A stretch of 64,000 bases of DNA from Megalobrama amblycephala (Eukaryota > Chordata > Actinopteri > Cypriniformes > Xenocyprididae): positions 33,404,065 through 33,468,064 of the forward strand of contig NC_063054.1 in the NCBI RefSeq assembly GCF_018812025.1. The letters are read 5' to 3'. The position numbers and the translations under genes were made by a program. This document shows, one piece after another, positions 26,636 to 34,967 of this stretch (the first letter of the stretch is position 1; each line of letters starts with the position of its first letter). Below the pieces are notes generated by a model, which saw nothing but the letters and a program-made list of their open reading frames with translations, searched no databases and was not told the DNA's origin.

Positions 26636-29600
26636 ACTACTTTTTAGCCAATCAACTGTTTAGGTTTGAATATAGCAAATCATAAAGATATTAAATACAA
26701 ATAAAATCAGAATCAGGCCTTATCTGTGAAGTTACAATAGATTTTAACCTAAAACAAAATGTAATAATTGTAATTATTATTATTAATATTACAAATCATT
26801 TTCTGAAATGCATGGGTTCATATTTTTGAGGTTAAAATCTATTATTATTATTAATAATAATAATAATAATAGATTTGAACATCAAAATAGTTTACATTAT
26901 TTTAACACATGCATTTCAAAAAATATTTGTAAAATAATAAAAATTTTTATTTATATTAATACAAAACTATAACAACAGCACCAATAACCAGTGTTGAGTG
27001 TAACTCATTACTAAGTAATTAATTACTGTAATTTAATTACTTTTCCCTTGAAAAAGCAAAGTAAAGGATTACTCTTAATTTTTCTGTAATTTAATTACAG
27101 TTACTTGTGATGTAATTGCATCAAATACTGTATATAGAACACTTCTATGTAAAATAATTATGAATTTAACATCAACATTTAATAACTAATGTATTTAAAA
27201 ATGTCCTCCATTTAAATAGTTGGGTTAATTCAAGAATAATTTTATGCAATTTTATATTATATATTTGAATGAATTAGATTATGTATTCTGTTTGCTTCCC
27301 TTAATTCAAATTCAGTTCAAACTGAGCAGTTTAGGTTGAACTTAAAGGCACTTAATTGCATTTCATTCTGAATGGCTCACAGCCCTGTTGTGCACGTTGG
27401 TAATGGCATAGTAGCCTGAAGCAATATAGAAGGATGAATCAATGAAGCTGAGCGGAGTGCGATTCATCAGTCGACTGTGAGCAGAGGTGATGGGAAAGCG
27501 TGTGCATATCTCACTGGCTTTGAGCAGGATCTCGGTGGCCTGCTGTTGCACTCTGTCTCTGGACGCCTCCAGCTCACACTCCGCCTCCCTCTGCCTGATT
27601 TCCACAATCTCTGTGTCCTTAGTCACTTCCTCCAACTGTTTATGCAGCTCCTGCAGAAACACACACAAATCAATCAGAATAACGACCAAAAACACCTCAC
27701 ATAAAGCTCTCTGTTCATTACTGAGCTGCCTCTCTATATTTAACCATCGTGTGGTTTTTTACTTTGTCTCTCTCTCTCTCTTTCTCTCATATCACTTTTT
27801 CCATTTTTGCTTCTCTCACAGTGTCTCCTCTGTTCTCAAATTCATCCTCATTAATTGTGCATGTACACATTAGCTCTTTCTCCCTTTCATCTCTGCTCTC
27901 GCTGTCAAATTCCTGCGTCACTTTCTAAAAGAACTTCTCTGCTTCCATCGCTCGTTGCCTTTATAACTTTCTCCTTCACTTCCACCATTGTGGAGCTCAT
28001 GTGCAAACCATCTTCTTCGACTTTTCCACTGAATTAATTCATTAAATGTATTCTTATATCTTAGGTATAAGAATAACAAAAAGAAACGGGAAAGAAACAG
28101 ATCACTTCTAGGAAAATGCATGCATTTTTTTCTTGATTATGATTACAACTTGAATGGTCATGTTCTGCAGTACTGAAGAAAATCACACACTTTTTTTTTA
28201 CACCTAATTGGATTGTTTTACTGGTACAGTGAGAGTGTTATATGAACTAAGATATTTAATATTTATTCAATAATGCAAATTTAGGTCCGTCCATCCATCC
28301 ATCCATCCATCCATCAATCCATCCATCAATCCATCCATTGATACCCATCCATCCATCCATTGATATCCATCCATCCATCCATCCGTCTGTCCAATATCCA
28401 TCCATCCGATATCCATCCATCAATCCATCCGATATCCATCCATCAATCCATCCATCCATCCAATCCATCCAATCCAATCCAATCCAATCATCCATCCATC
28501 CATCCATCCATCCATTGATATCCATCCATCCATCCGTCCAATATCCATTTATCAATCCATCCGATATCCATCCATCAATCCATCCATCCATCCATCCATC
28601 CATCCATCCAATCCATCCAATCCATCCAATCCAATCCATCCATTGATATCCATCCATCCATCCATCCATCCAATATCCATCCATCCATCCATCCATCCAT
28701 CTGATATCCATCCATCAATCCATCCATCCAATCCAATCCAATCCATCCATCCATCCATCCATCCATCCAGATTGGGGTTAGTAAGATATATATATTATTT
28801 TAATAAAGAAATGAACGCTTTTATTCTGCAAGGACCCATTAAACTGATCAAAAGTGACAGTGAATACTTTTATAATGTTACAAAATATTTTCTTTTCAAA
28901 TAAATGCTGTTCATCATCAAAAAATCCTGAAAAAAGTGAATCAGTTTCCACAAACTTCCACAGCACAACCGATTCCAACATTGATAATAATAAGAAATGC
29001 TTCTAAAAGAATCAAATGAGCATATTAGAATGATTTCTGAAGGATCATGTGACACTGATGATGCTGAAAATTCAGCTTCGCGATCGCATTGATAAATTAC
29101 ATTTTTAAATATACATCGATCAGCCATAACATGACCACTGACAAGCGAAGTCAGTAACACTGATTATCTCTTCATCACGGCACCTGTTAGTGGATGGGAT
29201 ATATTAGGCAGCAAGTGAACATTTTGTCCTCAGAGTTGATGTGTTGATGTGAGTGAGTTTGACAAGGGCCAAATTGTGATGGCTAGACGACTGGGTCAGA
29301 GCATCTCCAAAACTTCAGCTCTTGTGGGGTGTTCCCGGTCTGCAGTGGTCAGTATCTATCAAAAGTGGTCCAAGGAAGGTACAGTGGTGAACCAGCGACA
29401 GGGTCATGGGCGGCCAAGAGTCACTGATGCACGTGGGAATCGAAGGCAGGCCCGTGTGGTCCGATCCAACAGACGAGCTACTGTAGCTCAAATTGCTCAA
29501 GAAGTTAATGCTGGTTCTGATAGAAAGGTGTCAGAATATATAGTGCATCACAGTTTGTTGCGTATGGGGCTGCATAGCCGCAAACCAGTCAGGGTGCCCA

Positions 29601-32600
29601 TGCTGACCCCTGTCCACCACCGAAAGCACCAACAGTGGGCACGTGAGCATCAGAACTGGACCACGGAGCAATGGAAGAAGGTGGCCTGGTCTGATGAATC
29701 ATGTTTTCTTTTACATCACGTGGATGGCCCGGTGCATGTGTGTCATTACCTGGGGGAACACCCACCTGAGCACTGCTGCAGACCATGTACACCCTTTCAT
29801 GGAAACAGTATTCCCTGGTGGCTGTGGCCTCTTTCAGCAGGATAATGTGTCATGCCAGAAAGCAAAAATGTTTCAGGAATGGTTTGAGGAGCACAACAAC
29901 GTGTTTGAGGTGTTGACTTGGCCTCCAAGTTCCCCAAATCTCAATCCAATCGAGCATCTGTGGGATGTGATGAACAAACAAGTCCGATCCATGGAGGTCC
30001 CACCTCACAACTTACAGGACTTAAAGGATCTGCTGCTAACATCTTGGTGCCAGATACCACAGCACACCTTCAGGGGTCTAGAGGAGTCCATGCCTCGACG
30101 GGTCAGGGCTGTTTTGGCAGCAAAAGCGGGACCAACACAATATTAGGAAGATGGTCATAATGTTATGCCTGATCGGTGAATATTCCAATAGAAAACACTT
30201 ATTTTAAATTGTTATAATATTTCACAATATTACTGTTTTTACTGTATTTTTTATTATATTTTTGAAGAAATGTCTGGTGCTATAATAAAAAATGCCCTTC
30301 TAAAATGACCTGTGGAAATCTTTTAATAAGGTGACAGGCGTCTGAAAAACAGCACCATGTAATTGGGTGAAAACCTCCACCTGGGGAAACTAAATGGTCT
30401 TTGATTGATGCGTGTCTGATTTGCAGAACAGTGACTTGACCTCAGGTATTTAATTCTGAATTCAATGATTTCACCTGTTAATGCCGTTTTTCTTTAAATG
30501 AAATACTCCAAGTGATGTGACGTGGACGCGGCAAACATATCTTAAGAAATTCAGCATTTGATCAGCATAGATTAACAAAAACTAGCACAGACCCCAGGGA
30601 GTCGGATCATTATGAGCGTCAGTCTGAAAATGCCACAGTGACTAAAGATCGATTCCATTAAAGATCTGCTCTGTGTGCGTGTTGAGCTAAAAACACCGGC
30701 CCAGCACACTGCCATTAAATAGCCATTATAATGTGCTATAAAAAAAGGATTTATGTAAGACAAACACAATATTAAACTGTCCATCATTGCTCTTTTGAAT
30801 GACCGTATTATAATTCAAGCCAAGCATGTATCTTTTGATGACACCCATAAATTACATTCAGTCAGTTGCTCCATTCAGAAACAAGTCCAAGAAATGCCTT
30901 GGAGCTCAGAACATGTGCCACTGCATTTGAAGTCTCTTTACTAAATGTGCCTGAACCATCTGATGTGTTCAGAATGAAACCAAAACACGAGTTTTACTTT
31001 CACTGCTAAGATGTTCTGTGTACGCTATTTTAATTATTCAAAATACACTGCAGATGGTTTAGGAAACACTGTATTTGTTCGAACATGTGTTGATAAGGGA
31101 CTTTTGATAGGTTTTAAAGCAACATCAAACTGCATTTGTAACCTATTTTACTATCATAATGTGATGAAGATATTCAACAAGAAAATACAGTCGTTCACAA
31201 TGTGACCATGTACGTGCATTAGGAAAAAAGTGTGAATTTAGCTGTCATTTGAACTATTAAGTTTAGATGACCCTTATTATATAAATTAATCTTAATAATT
31301 TAATCTTAGATAAAGCTTAAAATTTGTTGCATGTTTAAAGTTTATTTACTTTTCTCAATGAAAGTGACATTTTTTATTTATTTAATTTAATTTGGGATAG
31401 TCTACCAAAAAAAAAAGAAAAGAAAAGAAAAAAAAAGTGTCTTTATTTACTGCATTATTTATCTACTTTATTTCTTTTGCAAAACACACAAAACTATTTT
31501 TTCAAAGAATGTTAGTAACAAAACAGTTTCGTTTGCCATTCATTGTAGGGACAAAAAAAACACAACGGAAGTTAATGGGAACCGAAACTGTTTGTTTACC
31601 AAATATATTCAAAATATCCTATGTTCCACAGAAGAAATGTTTGGAACAATATACATTTACTGCTTTACAAAAATAAAGGAGATAAAATGAAAAGTCATAA
31701 GTCGGTGCTTGTGTTGGGTTGTATCTCCATATCATTTAGTTTCAGAAGGACATGTGATGTATCCGGTGGCCTTTACCTTGATGTTGTTCTCCGCAGAAAT
31801 GAGGGAAGCCTGCAGTTTGTGGGATTTCTCCCTGCTCTCCCTGGCCTCCTCCTGCACCCGCTTCAGTTCACTGCGCAGCTTCCCTAGAGTCTTCTGGAGC
31901 GCTGCTTCCTGTGCCTGGAACTCCTTCCTCAGCTCCGCCTCGGTCTTCTTCCAGGCCAGCAGGTTCTCTGCGGTCATCTGCTGCGTGCGTTTCATGGCCT
32001 CCAGTTCTCGTTCATAGAAGGCCTGGGCTTTATTTAGCTTGGCCTCGTACTCCTCCACCAGCCGCTTCTTGTCCTGTTTCAGTTCCTCGACCCTTTCGGT
32101 CAGTGAATCCACCTCCGCTTTATGAAGCTGTCCCAGTTTCTCCTGGTCTTTGTTGTAGTTGGCATTCTGGCTTTGGTGTGAACGAAGTAGTTCTTGAACC
32201 TGTAAAAGCAACATTTATTTGAGGCACAGTTTTTGAAATGAATGCAAAACCTTTGCCAACAATGCTTCCTAACCAGTGACAAGCAATTTGTCTGTTATGA
32301 ATATAAAAATGCTACAAAACTTGATACATTTACAGCCAATCAGAAGTTATTTGATGTTTAATGTACAGTTATCAGGGAAGGATTTTTTGACAAAAACATC
32401 ATTAATGCATTATTAATGTAGTGTAGCCTTGTGGTTTAAGATCAAATCTGGCCACCTAATGGTTCAAACCCGACAAGGGGCAATTAATGAACTTTGCAAA
32501 CGTGACCTTGACCAAGGCACAAGACAAAGGTACTGTCCCGGTAAAAACTGCAATGTAAAAACACACAACACACAACAGCAAAAACAGATAAACAATTGAG

Positions 32601-33093
32601 TAATTATTAACTTAATTTACCCAAACTTAAAAAAATAATGTTCAGAAAATAATAATAATAATAGAAATAATGTATTATTAACATTGATTTTTTTCTGAAC
32701 ATACTTTTTTCTGATACTTTTTATGTTTGGATTTATTTAAAGTAAATGAACCTAATAATATATTTCTATAGTGCCTTTCCTCAAGGACACAATACACAAT
32801 ATAATCAACCAGAATCATCTGATATGGCCTAAAAATAGCTTCAAATAAGAACATATGTATTTACATTTCACTACGCATTTTTTTTTTTATAGTTTCAGCC
32901 CAATGTAGTTATCATTTTCACATCCAGCACCCACGTTGTTTAAATAGCAAATTCACTCACGCCCATCTGTTCGTCCATGGGCGTGCTGGTCTGAAAAAGA
33001 GGTGTGTTCAGGTGCATTGTTGGCGTGTTGCTATTTTGAGGCAACTGAAAAGGACTGCGCCATTGACGAACAAAAACCTGGTCTAAAGTCAAT

Positions 33094-33166
<73 letters not shown>

Positions 33167-34435
33167 CTATTTAAAGGGCATGTTAGTAATAGGCGTCTAT
33201 ATACTCATTAAGAGACTAGGTACAACCCTTTTGGACCATGCACCTGGCGCTTTAGGACCATGCACCTTTCTGTCAAAATAAAAGTGGTTTAATGTTTGAA
33301 AATGAAGAAATTAAGACATAAATATTAGTTCAGTGGATTATTTCAAAGAACATTTATTGTCATGGGACTTGTAACATACATAAGCTTAAATTTTGGAGGA
33401 AGAGATCTGCTATGATGCTGCTAAGCAAATACAAGAATTAGTTCAGCTTAGTCAAAATTACAAACAAAAAGGACAGGCTGCTGCAAGAAAATGGTAGAAC
33501 CCCCATAGCAGATCTCTACAGGGGGCACTGGGGAGGAGGAGGGATAGAAGTTTTCATAAATCACAGAGCAGGGCGATTGCAGGCTAGGGTATGAGATATA
33601 TGGTTATGTGGATTAGGAAGTACTTCTGATTGGCTGCTGTCATGGCACTGGAAGAGCCAATCAGCGCTCAGTTAGAGTTTCATGTCTGAACTATGTATTA
33701 TTGTAATTTTACAGTTAAGTAAAATAAAATTATTATTATGATGATAATTTAATTATTATTATATTATTTTATATCATTTTTATTATTTTACAGTAAAATA
33801 TATCAATAGTTGTATTCCTTATTTTGGTTTCATTTAGCATTTTTTTTTACATTTTTATTTTTTAATAAATAATAATTTAATAATGCATTTTAAATCAATT
33901 TTGTCTGAAATATCATTATTAGATTTTTTCCCCCCCAAATCATACAGCCCTAGAACAGACCAACATTTTTAAATGTAACCACAGGTAAACCACTCACACA
34001 CACCTCCTGCCGATGTGCAGCACGAAGCTCCTCTAGAGCCTGCCGTTTCTCTTGCTCAAACTGGGCCTGTAACTGTCCAAAGGAGCGGAGCTTCTCCTCG
34101 AAAGAACGTCGCATGTCCTCCACCTCACGGGACATGGTGACCACGCGCTGCGTGTGCTGCGCCTCTGTGCACAGCTGCATGTCCTCCACCCGCTGACGGT
34201 ACGTCTCGAACTCCGCCAAGGCCTGGCGCTTCATCCGCTCGTGCAGCTCCATGGACTCCTCCAGGGACTGAATGCGCCGCTTCAAGTCCATCTCGTCGCT
34301 GATCTTGCTCTTGTACTGCATGATCTTCTCCCGTGTTTCAGAGAGGATCTGCTGCACCTCTTCCTCGTGGGCCTCCTTCAGGGTCTGGATGGCCGCTTCA
34401 TGTTCGTCATTCTTGGTGTTAAGAGCGTAGATCAC
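3186..34435 (-). CDS. fam184a: fam184a (coiled-coil protein FAM184A), nine internal exons
   Basis: Nine exons on the minus strand (34435-34004, 32199-31777, 27650-27515, 24672-24491, 20675-20490, 12477-12355, 9642-9481, 8939-8818, 3336-3186) join in frame into 639 codons without a stop. Every intron has GT-AG ends and every phase matches. The product is charged, Glu/Lys/Gln/Arg-rich and almost entirely coiled coil. The opening [14 protein letters not shown], then [62 protein letters not shown] and [16 protein letters not shown], match my recollection of vertebrate FAM184A and are clearly closer to it than to FAM184B. The first two exons correspond to the conserved FAM184 domain. The short N-terminal coding exon that should precede VIYALN was not found between 34.4 kb and the gap, and exons after ...VEDLLEQ lie beyond position 1. 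The cellular role of FAM184A is poorly defined. The identification rests on family recall, not on a database search. Confidence 0.93.
4045..5205. repeat. Three tandem copies of a ~440-450 bp AT-rich unit
   Basis: The phrase gatgaagtcagcatgaac occurs at 4071, 4510 and 4960 (spacings 439 and 450). Each is followed by the same phrases in the same order: tctataattgcaaaatggga, aaaaacatgccat, gtagagacat. Copies 1 and 2 end in AATAT-type pentanucleotide tracts (about 4415-4473 and 4890-4917). Copy 3 is cut short near 5205. Confidence 0.92.
4674..4710. repeat. (TA)n tract inside the second tandem unit
   Basis: Alternating TA of about 37 bp. The equivalent positions in units 1 and 3 have only a few repeats, so this tract expanded after the duplication. 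Confidence 0.9.
6660..6745. repeat. Fragment of a common fish repeat (gttcaaccacaaatgaaaa type)
   Basis: The string gacagttcaaccacaaatga followed by actcatcatttactctcctt resembles the end of a short inverted-repeat element widespread in teleosts. Related fragments are at 12598-12746 and 62118-62193. Confidence 0.45.
7243..7312. repeat. (TA)n microsatellite
   Basis: About 70 bp of TA dinucleotides. Just upstream, near 7115-7205, a phrase containing ttgcactaatg is locally duplicated. Confidence 0.95.
7471..8506. mobile_element. Putative non-autonomous DNA transposon, ~1.04 kb
   Basis: The left end aaggcacaatatgcagga and the right end ctacacactgtgcctt form imperfect inverted repeats. The interior has no transposase-like reading frame. 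The opening (atatccaaaaaccactag) is a phrase I recognise from repeated teleost DNA. No convincing target duplication was seen. Confidence 0.5.
8566..8628 (+). mobile_element. LINE/SINE 3' tail ending in GGAT repeats
   Basis: The string ggctccagcatctccgcgac, followed by aagtggtttagatgatgg and atggat, is the typical 3' end of an L2-clade LINE or a SINE sharing that tail. Only the tail is present. Confidence 0.6.
8818..8939 (-). CDS. fam184a: fam184a exon [14 protein letters not shown]... to ...LKWTETLR
   Basis: 122 nt, in at phase 0 and out with two bases of an Arg codon. The acceptor is ttttcctcag|GGA and the donor CG|GTAAGA. The stretch [19 protein letters not shown] is typical of FAM184A. 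Confidence 0.9.
9481..9642 (-). CDS. fam184a: fam184a exon [20 protein letters not shown]... to ...NLLTALQ
   Basis: 162 nt, 54 residues, phase 0/0. The acceptor is gttcttcag|GTG. The donor CAG|GTCTAT is weaker than the others but is the only one that keeps frame with the next exon. It contains EQGLGSAEG, a highly characteristic FAM184A string. Confidence 0.92.
9643..12354. other. fam184a intron
   Basis: No exon found. The motif accagct recurs at 9.8-10.3 kb, suggesting an old low-order repeat. A putative MITE lies at 11371-11895. The rest shows nothing recognisable. Confidence 0.5.
11371..11895. mobile_element. Putative MITE with GGTGC ends
   Basis: The left end aaaaggtgcagtatgtaat and the right end attacatatagcaccttt are inverted repeats about 525 bp apart. 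The right end is followed by TTAA-like sequence, the left is not cleanly flanked. No coding capacity. Confidence 0.55.
12355..12477 (-). CDS. fam184a: fam184a exon [16 protein letters not shown]... to ...KLNMANSE
   Basis: 123 nt, 41 residues, phase 0/0, too short and too Met-poor to stand out as an ORF. The acceptor is tttatag|GAG and the donor GAG|GTACAG. The translation keeps heptads and matches the FAM184A segment between its neighbours. Confidence 0.88.
12598..12746. repeat. Short dispersed repeat
   Basis: The strings tccattactcagcctcatgt and gatgaactattcctttaa resemble the ends of a repeat widespread in teleosts, also seen in part at 6660 and 62118. Confidence 0.45.
13277..13640 (+). 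mobile_element. MITE copy, 3' part replaced by TA repeats
   Basis: Begins accattcaaaagtctggggt and follows the same order of phrases as the 2.2 kb copy until the long TA tract that starts at about 13637. Confidence 0.75.
13637..13793. repeat. Compound (TA)n/(TG)n microsatellite, ~157 bp
   Basis: Long TA runs interrupted by two tgtatgtgta or tgtatatgtatgtg islands. Peptides read from it on either strand are artefacts. Confidence 0.97.
15049..15475. mobile_element. Outer inverted-repeat element split by a fold-back insertion
   Basis: The left arm tgctgtcaaatcgattaatc with attaatcacat (about 15052-15083) is matched in inverse by gtgattaatcgtgatt and tatgacagcgcc (about 15445-15478). The fold-back at 15098-15439 sits between the arms. 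Confidence 0.65.
15098..15439. mobile_element. Fold-back (hAT-like) element, near-perfect palindrome
   Basis: The ends are tagggctgggcgatat and atatcggtcagcccta. Each half is close to the exact inverse of the other: ttcgtcagtaaagccggttc in the left arm reappears inverted in the right, as do atggagcggcatttaa and agagccgtag. The arms are about 160 bp with a short centre near 15265. GC content is well above its surroundings and there is no reading frame. Confidence 0.88.
15613..16075 (-). mobile_element. MITE copy, inverse orientation
   Basis: Contains the inverse of the shared core (agcatattagaatgatttct, tgaaggatcatgtgac) and ends aaagacttctttcatt. It includes a T tract of about 30 bp at 15638-15667. 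Confidence 0.75.
17519..19097 (+). mobile_element. Tc1-like transposon with ~215 bp IR/DR ends
   Basis: Flanked by TA on both sides (17517-17518, 19098-19099). The left end cagtgggtaggcaaagtatt and right end aatactttccgtacccactg are inverted. The inverted repeats run about 215 bp, and each contains an inner copy of the motif aagtattcagaccc, the IR/DR layout of fish Tc1 elements. It encodes a damaged transposase. Confidence 0.95.
17918..18881 (+). pseudogene. Tc1-like transposase, frameshifted and internally deleted
   Basis: The ATG at 17918 ([20 protein letters not shown]) opens the paired-like DNA-binding domain but meets TAG at 18047. The rest continues in another frame through [14 protein letters not shown] to ALPRAHR-type residues upstream and GASTKY at the stop. 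Catalytic DD34E residues are recognisable at [16 protein letters not shown] and NPIEHLW. Compared with intact relatives, about a dozen residues are missing around the frameshift in the DNA-binding domain, and roughly nine to ten residues are missing before RNKILWSDE. The product should be inactive, although the catalytic core frame is open. Confidence 0.92.
19291..19455 (+). repeat. 165 bp direct repeat, copy 1 (pair at 20141-20305)
   Basis: Begins tatctcagcagacagactgg and ends tgcgctcaaaggaac. Copy 2 lies exactly 850 bp downstream with three single-base differences and no indel. It is directly followed by the right-hand fold-back of the composite. Confidence 0.95.
19935..20069 (+). mobile_element. 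SINE-like 3' region
   Basis: Ends gctatataaataaaggtgac then ttgacttg, a tail common to dispersed repeats in cyprinids, preceded by ctgtaaagctgctttgacac. The head of the element is not clear. Confidence 0.5.
20141..20305 (+). repeat. 165 bp direct repeat, copy 2
   Basis: See the copy at 19291. This copy lies about 185 bp from a fam184a exon and is not bounded by repeat ends, so it may be the original. Confidence 0.95.
20490..20675 (-). CDS. fam184a: fam184a exon [13 protein letters not shown]... to ...EKNRLLS
   Basis: 186 nt, 62 residues, phase 0/0. The acceptor is ctcaacag|TCA and the donor TCC|GTGAGT. It is predicted coiled coil. At its start it is a few residues shorter than my recollection of the mammalian protein, within normal variation for coiled-coil linkers. 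Confidence 0.9.
20733..20819. repeat. (TA)n microsatellite
   Basis: About 87 bp of TA dinucleotides adjoining a MITE copy. Confidence 0.96.
20820..21150 (+). mobile_element. MITE copy, 5' part replaced by TA repeats
   Basis: Runs from gcatttatttgatcaaaata through ttttcagcatcattactcc and atgctgttttgctgctcaag to a decayed 3' part. Confidence 0.7.
21495..21860 (+). mobile_element. 5'-truncated LINE (L2/Jockey-like) with ATT-repeat tail
   Basis: A frame without a start codon (21562-21696) reads [17 protein letters not shown] then an [18 protein letters not shown] tail, the hallmark C-terminus of fish LINE reverse transcriptases, ending at TAA. The 3' UTR has tagcgccttgagtg and aaaggcgcaatacaaat, then (ATT)n to 21860. 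The 9 bp aaaagtata occurs at 21486-21494 and again right after the tail (21860-21869), a likely target duplication. Confidence 0.8.
21562..21696 (+). pseudogene. LINE ORF2 C-terminal fragment
   Basis: 44 codons plus stop, with no initiator Met because the element is 5'-truncated. APRLWNSLP and [10 protein letters not shown] are diagnostic. It cannot be functional on its own. Confidence 0.8.
22776..22992. mobile_element. Possible short TIR element
   Basis: The left string gaccagcgttgccaaagg and the right string cagacctggcaaccttg could be decayed inverted ends. The GC-rich interior has no reading frame. Confidence 0.35.
23141..23310 (-). mobile_element. MITE fragment
   Basis: Contains accatttaaaagtttgaggt and caaataaatgctgttctttt, the inverse of the end region of the family seen at 2.2 kb. 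The rest is lost. Confidence 0.65.
23387..23552. mobile_element. Small palindromic element with internal ~22 bp repeats
   Basis: The left end ctgtcactgggacgataccc and right end gggtaccactccagtgacag are inverted. The interior repeats a module like ttaggtactaatatgcacc four or five times with small changes. Confidence 0.8.
24491..24672 (-). CDS. fam184a: fam184a exon (S)[15 protein letters not shown]... to ...VVSLEK
   Basis: 182 nt. It completes the split Ser codon, then encodes 60 residues including [15 protein letters not shown], strongly conserved in FAM184A. The acceptor is cgctcag|GT and the donor AAG|GTATGG, leaving phase 0. Confidence 0.92.
24673..27514. other. fam184a intron
   Basis: No exon found. 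It contains part of a fold-back (25047-25324), a T tract near 26603, and a decayed element around 26990-27130 of the type with attactgtaatttaattac. The rest is AT-rich without recognisable content. Confidence 0.5.
25047..25324. mobile_element. Fold-back element remnant
   Basis: Left tgtccaggatttctaa and right ttagaaatcctggaca are perfect inverses about 240 bp apart. The right side extends to catatggtcaccctagct, the familiar end of this fish family; the left end is truncated. Confidence 0.75.
27515..27650 (-). CDS. fam184a: fam184a exon ELHKQLEEV... to ...LLKAS
   Basis: 136 nt, enters in phase 0 and leaves one base of a split Ser codon. The acceptor is tttctgcag|GAG and the donor GCCA|GTGAGA. 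Reading through the donor gives a longer ORF, but the GTGAGA donor restores the expected [14 protein letters not shown] junction with the next exon. Confidence 0.9.
28285..28769. repeat. ATCC minisatellite, ~485 bp
   Basis: Imperfect (ATCC)n with recurring tgatatcc, ccaatatcc and ccaatcc variants spaced at tens of bases, forming higher-order blocks. Long Met-Asp-Gly-Trp or Ile-His-Pro-Ser reading frames across it are artefacts of the tetranucleotide. Confidence 0.98.
29114..30180 (+). mobile_element. Tc1-like transposon with short (~27 bp) ends
   Basis: The left end catcgatcagccataacatg and right end aatgttatgcctgatcggtg are inverted, with TA at the left junction (29112-29113) and TA just beyond the right end (30181-30182). 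It belongs to a different Tc1 family from the one at 17.5 kb: other end sequence, short TIRs and different transposase. Confidence 0.9.
29249..30146 (+). pseudogene. Tc1-like transposase, deleted and frameshifted
   Basis: The first frame (from 29249) has the N-terminal helix-turn-helix region ([30 protein letters not shown]) and the first catalytic Asp at AWSDES, and leaves the correct frame near 29750-29770. The second frame, ending at 30146, restores [30 protein letters not shown] and the end AAKAGPTQY. Relative to intact relatives, several dozen residues between the first and second Asp are missing. Confidence 0.9.
31777..32199 (-). CDS. fam184a: fam184a exon VQELLRSHQ... to ...SAENNIK
   Basis: 423 nt, phase 0/0, 141 residues of continuous heptad-like coiled coil. 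The acceptor is ttttacag|GTT and the donor AAG|GTAAAG. It contains the family-typical segment around [14 protein letters not shown] and ends at AENNIK, continuing directly into ELHKQLEEV of the next exon. Confidence 0.93.
32418..32570 (+). mobile_element. Possible tRNA-derived SINE remnant
   Basis: tagccttgtgg resembles a pol III A box, and ggttcaaaccc about 35 bp downstream matches a B box. No intact tRNA cloverleaf can be drawn. Confidence 0.4.
32935..33210. mobile_element. Fragment of a dispersed teleost repeat
   Basis: gggcgtgctggtctgaaaaa, gtgttgctattttgaggcaa and ggactgcgccattgac are phrases I recognise from repeated cyprinid DNA. A (TA)n tract (33097-33164) lies inside. Ends not resolved. 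Confidence 0.45.
33097..33164. repeat. (TA)n microsatellite
   Basis: About 68 bp of TA dinucleotides. Confidence 0.96.
34004..34435 (-). CDS. fam184a: fam184a exon encoding VIYALNTK... to ...AAHRQE
   Basis: 432 nt, phase 0 at both ends, 144 residues. The acceptor is a pyrimidine tract ending ctag before GTG ATC TAC; the donor is GAG|GTGTGT. This is the first fam184a exon visible and starts the conserved FAM184 domain. GC content is far above the flanking introns. Confidence 0.93.
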
Positions 34436-34967
34436 CTAGAGAGGAGAGAAGATGGAAAACTGAGAGATGTACATATAAACTGTAAATGAGTTTCGAATGA
34501 TGTAATCCAATCAAAAGTTGCAACATCTTCTAGAACATTCTAGGCAACAGAAACTGTGTTTGCTCAGAAAGCAAGAGGTCCATGACAGATTAAAAGTTTG
34601 AGGAAGTCTGTGCAGAACAAGCATTATGGCAAAGGTTAAGTAAACACTGTTTTGCTGATCTAGAGCATTTGTGCTCAGTGCATTACACATGTAAAGCCAC
34701 GCAAGGGGCCGACACACTTTAGCAAGCTTTCACTGACTGACCTTTAAATCCAGAAGATTTATGTCCAGCTAAAATATGAAAAAAATGTGACTATAAAAGC
34801 TTTTGCATCATACATTTATAGGTCAATTCCTTATTTACAACCAAACTTTTCTGTCCCTCTCTAAACTTTTTCTATAGTGTTCTAAAGTGTACATTAGACA
34901 TCAAGCGGCAACAAAAAGCTGCACATAATTGTACAAACAAAAAAATTTTATAAGAATGTATATAGAC

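Larger units (their letters stand above)
28795..30262 (-). mobile_element. MITE copy split by a Tc1 insertion
   Basis: The first part (28795-29113) carries the inverse family core (gcatattagaatgatttctg, aggatcatgtgacactgatg). The second part (30181-30262) resumes with ttaaattgttataatatttc and ttactgtttttactgtattt. The Tc1 element lies between. Confidence 0.85.
27651..31776. other. fam184a intron
   Basis: No exon found. It contains the ATCC minisatellite, a MITE split by a Tc1 element, and about 1.4 kb (30300-31700) with no recognisable content. Confidence 0.55.
32200..34003. other. fam184a intron
   Basis: No exon found. It holds a possible tRNA-derived SINE remnant (32418-32570), a repeat block (32935-33210) with a (TA)n tract, and about 800 bp without recognisable features. 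Confidence 0.5.

Noticed and set aside
27477..27873. Plus-strand frames of 75-128 codons over a fam184a exon
   Set aside because: They are the antisense of the fam184a exon at 27515-27650 and of pyrimidine-rich intron; the minus-strand frame has splice sites and homology.
28256..28766. Long reading frames of repeated Met-Asp-Gly-Trp and Ile-His-Pro-Ser on both strands
   Set aside because: They follow from the ATCC tetranucleotide, which has no stop codons in several frames. There is no splice or codon evidence for a protein.
31911..32222. Plus-strand frame rich in Ser and Pro over a fam184a exon
   Set aside because: It is antisense to the fam184a exon 31777-32199, an expected by-product of Glu/Leu-rich coiled coil codons.
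32440..32480. tRNA gene suggested by ggttcaaaccc
   Set aside because: A B-box-like motif and a weak A box are present, but no acceptor stem or anticodon arm can be paired. A SINE remnant is more likely.
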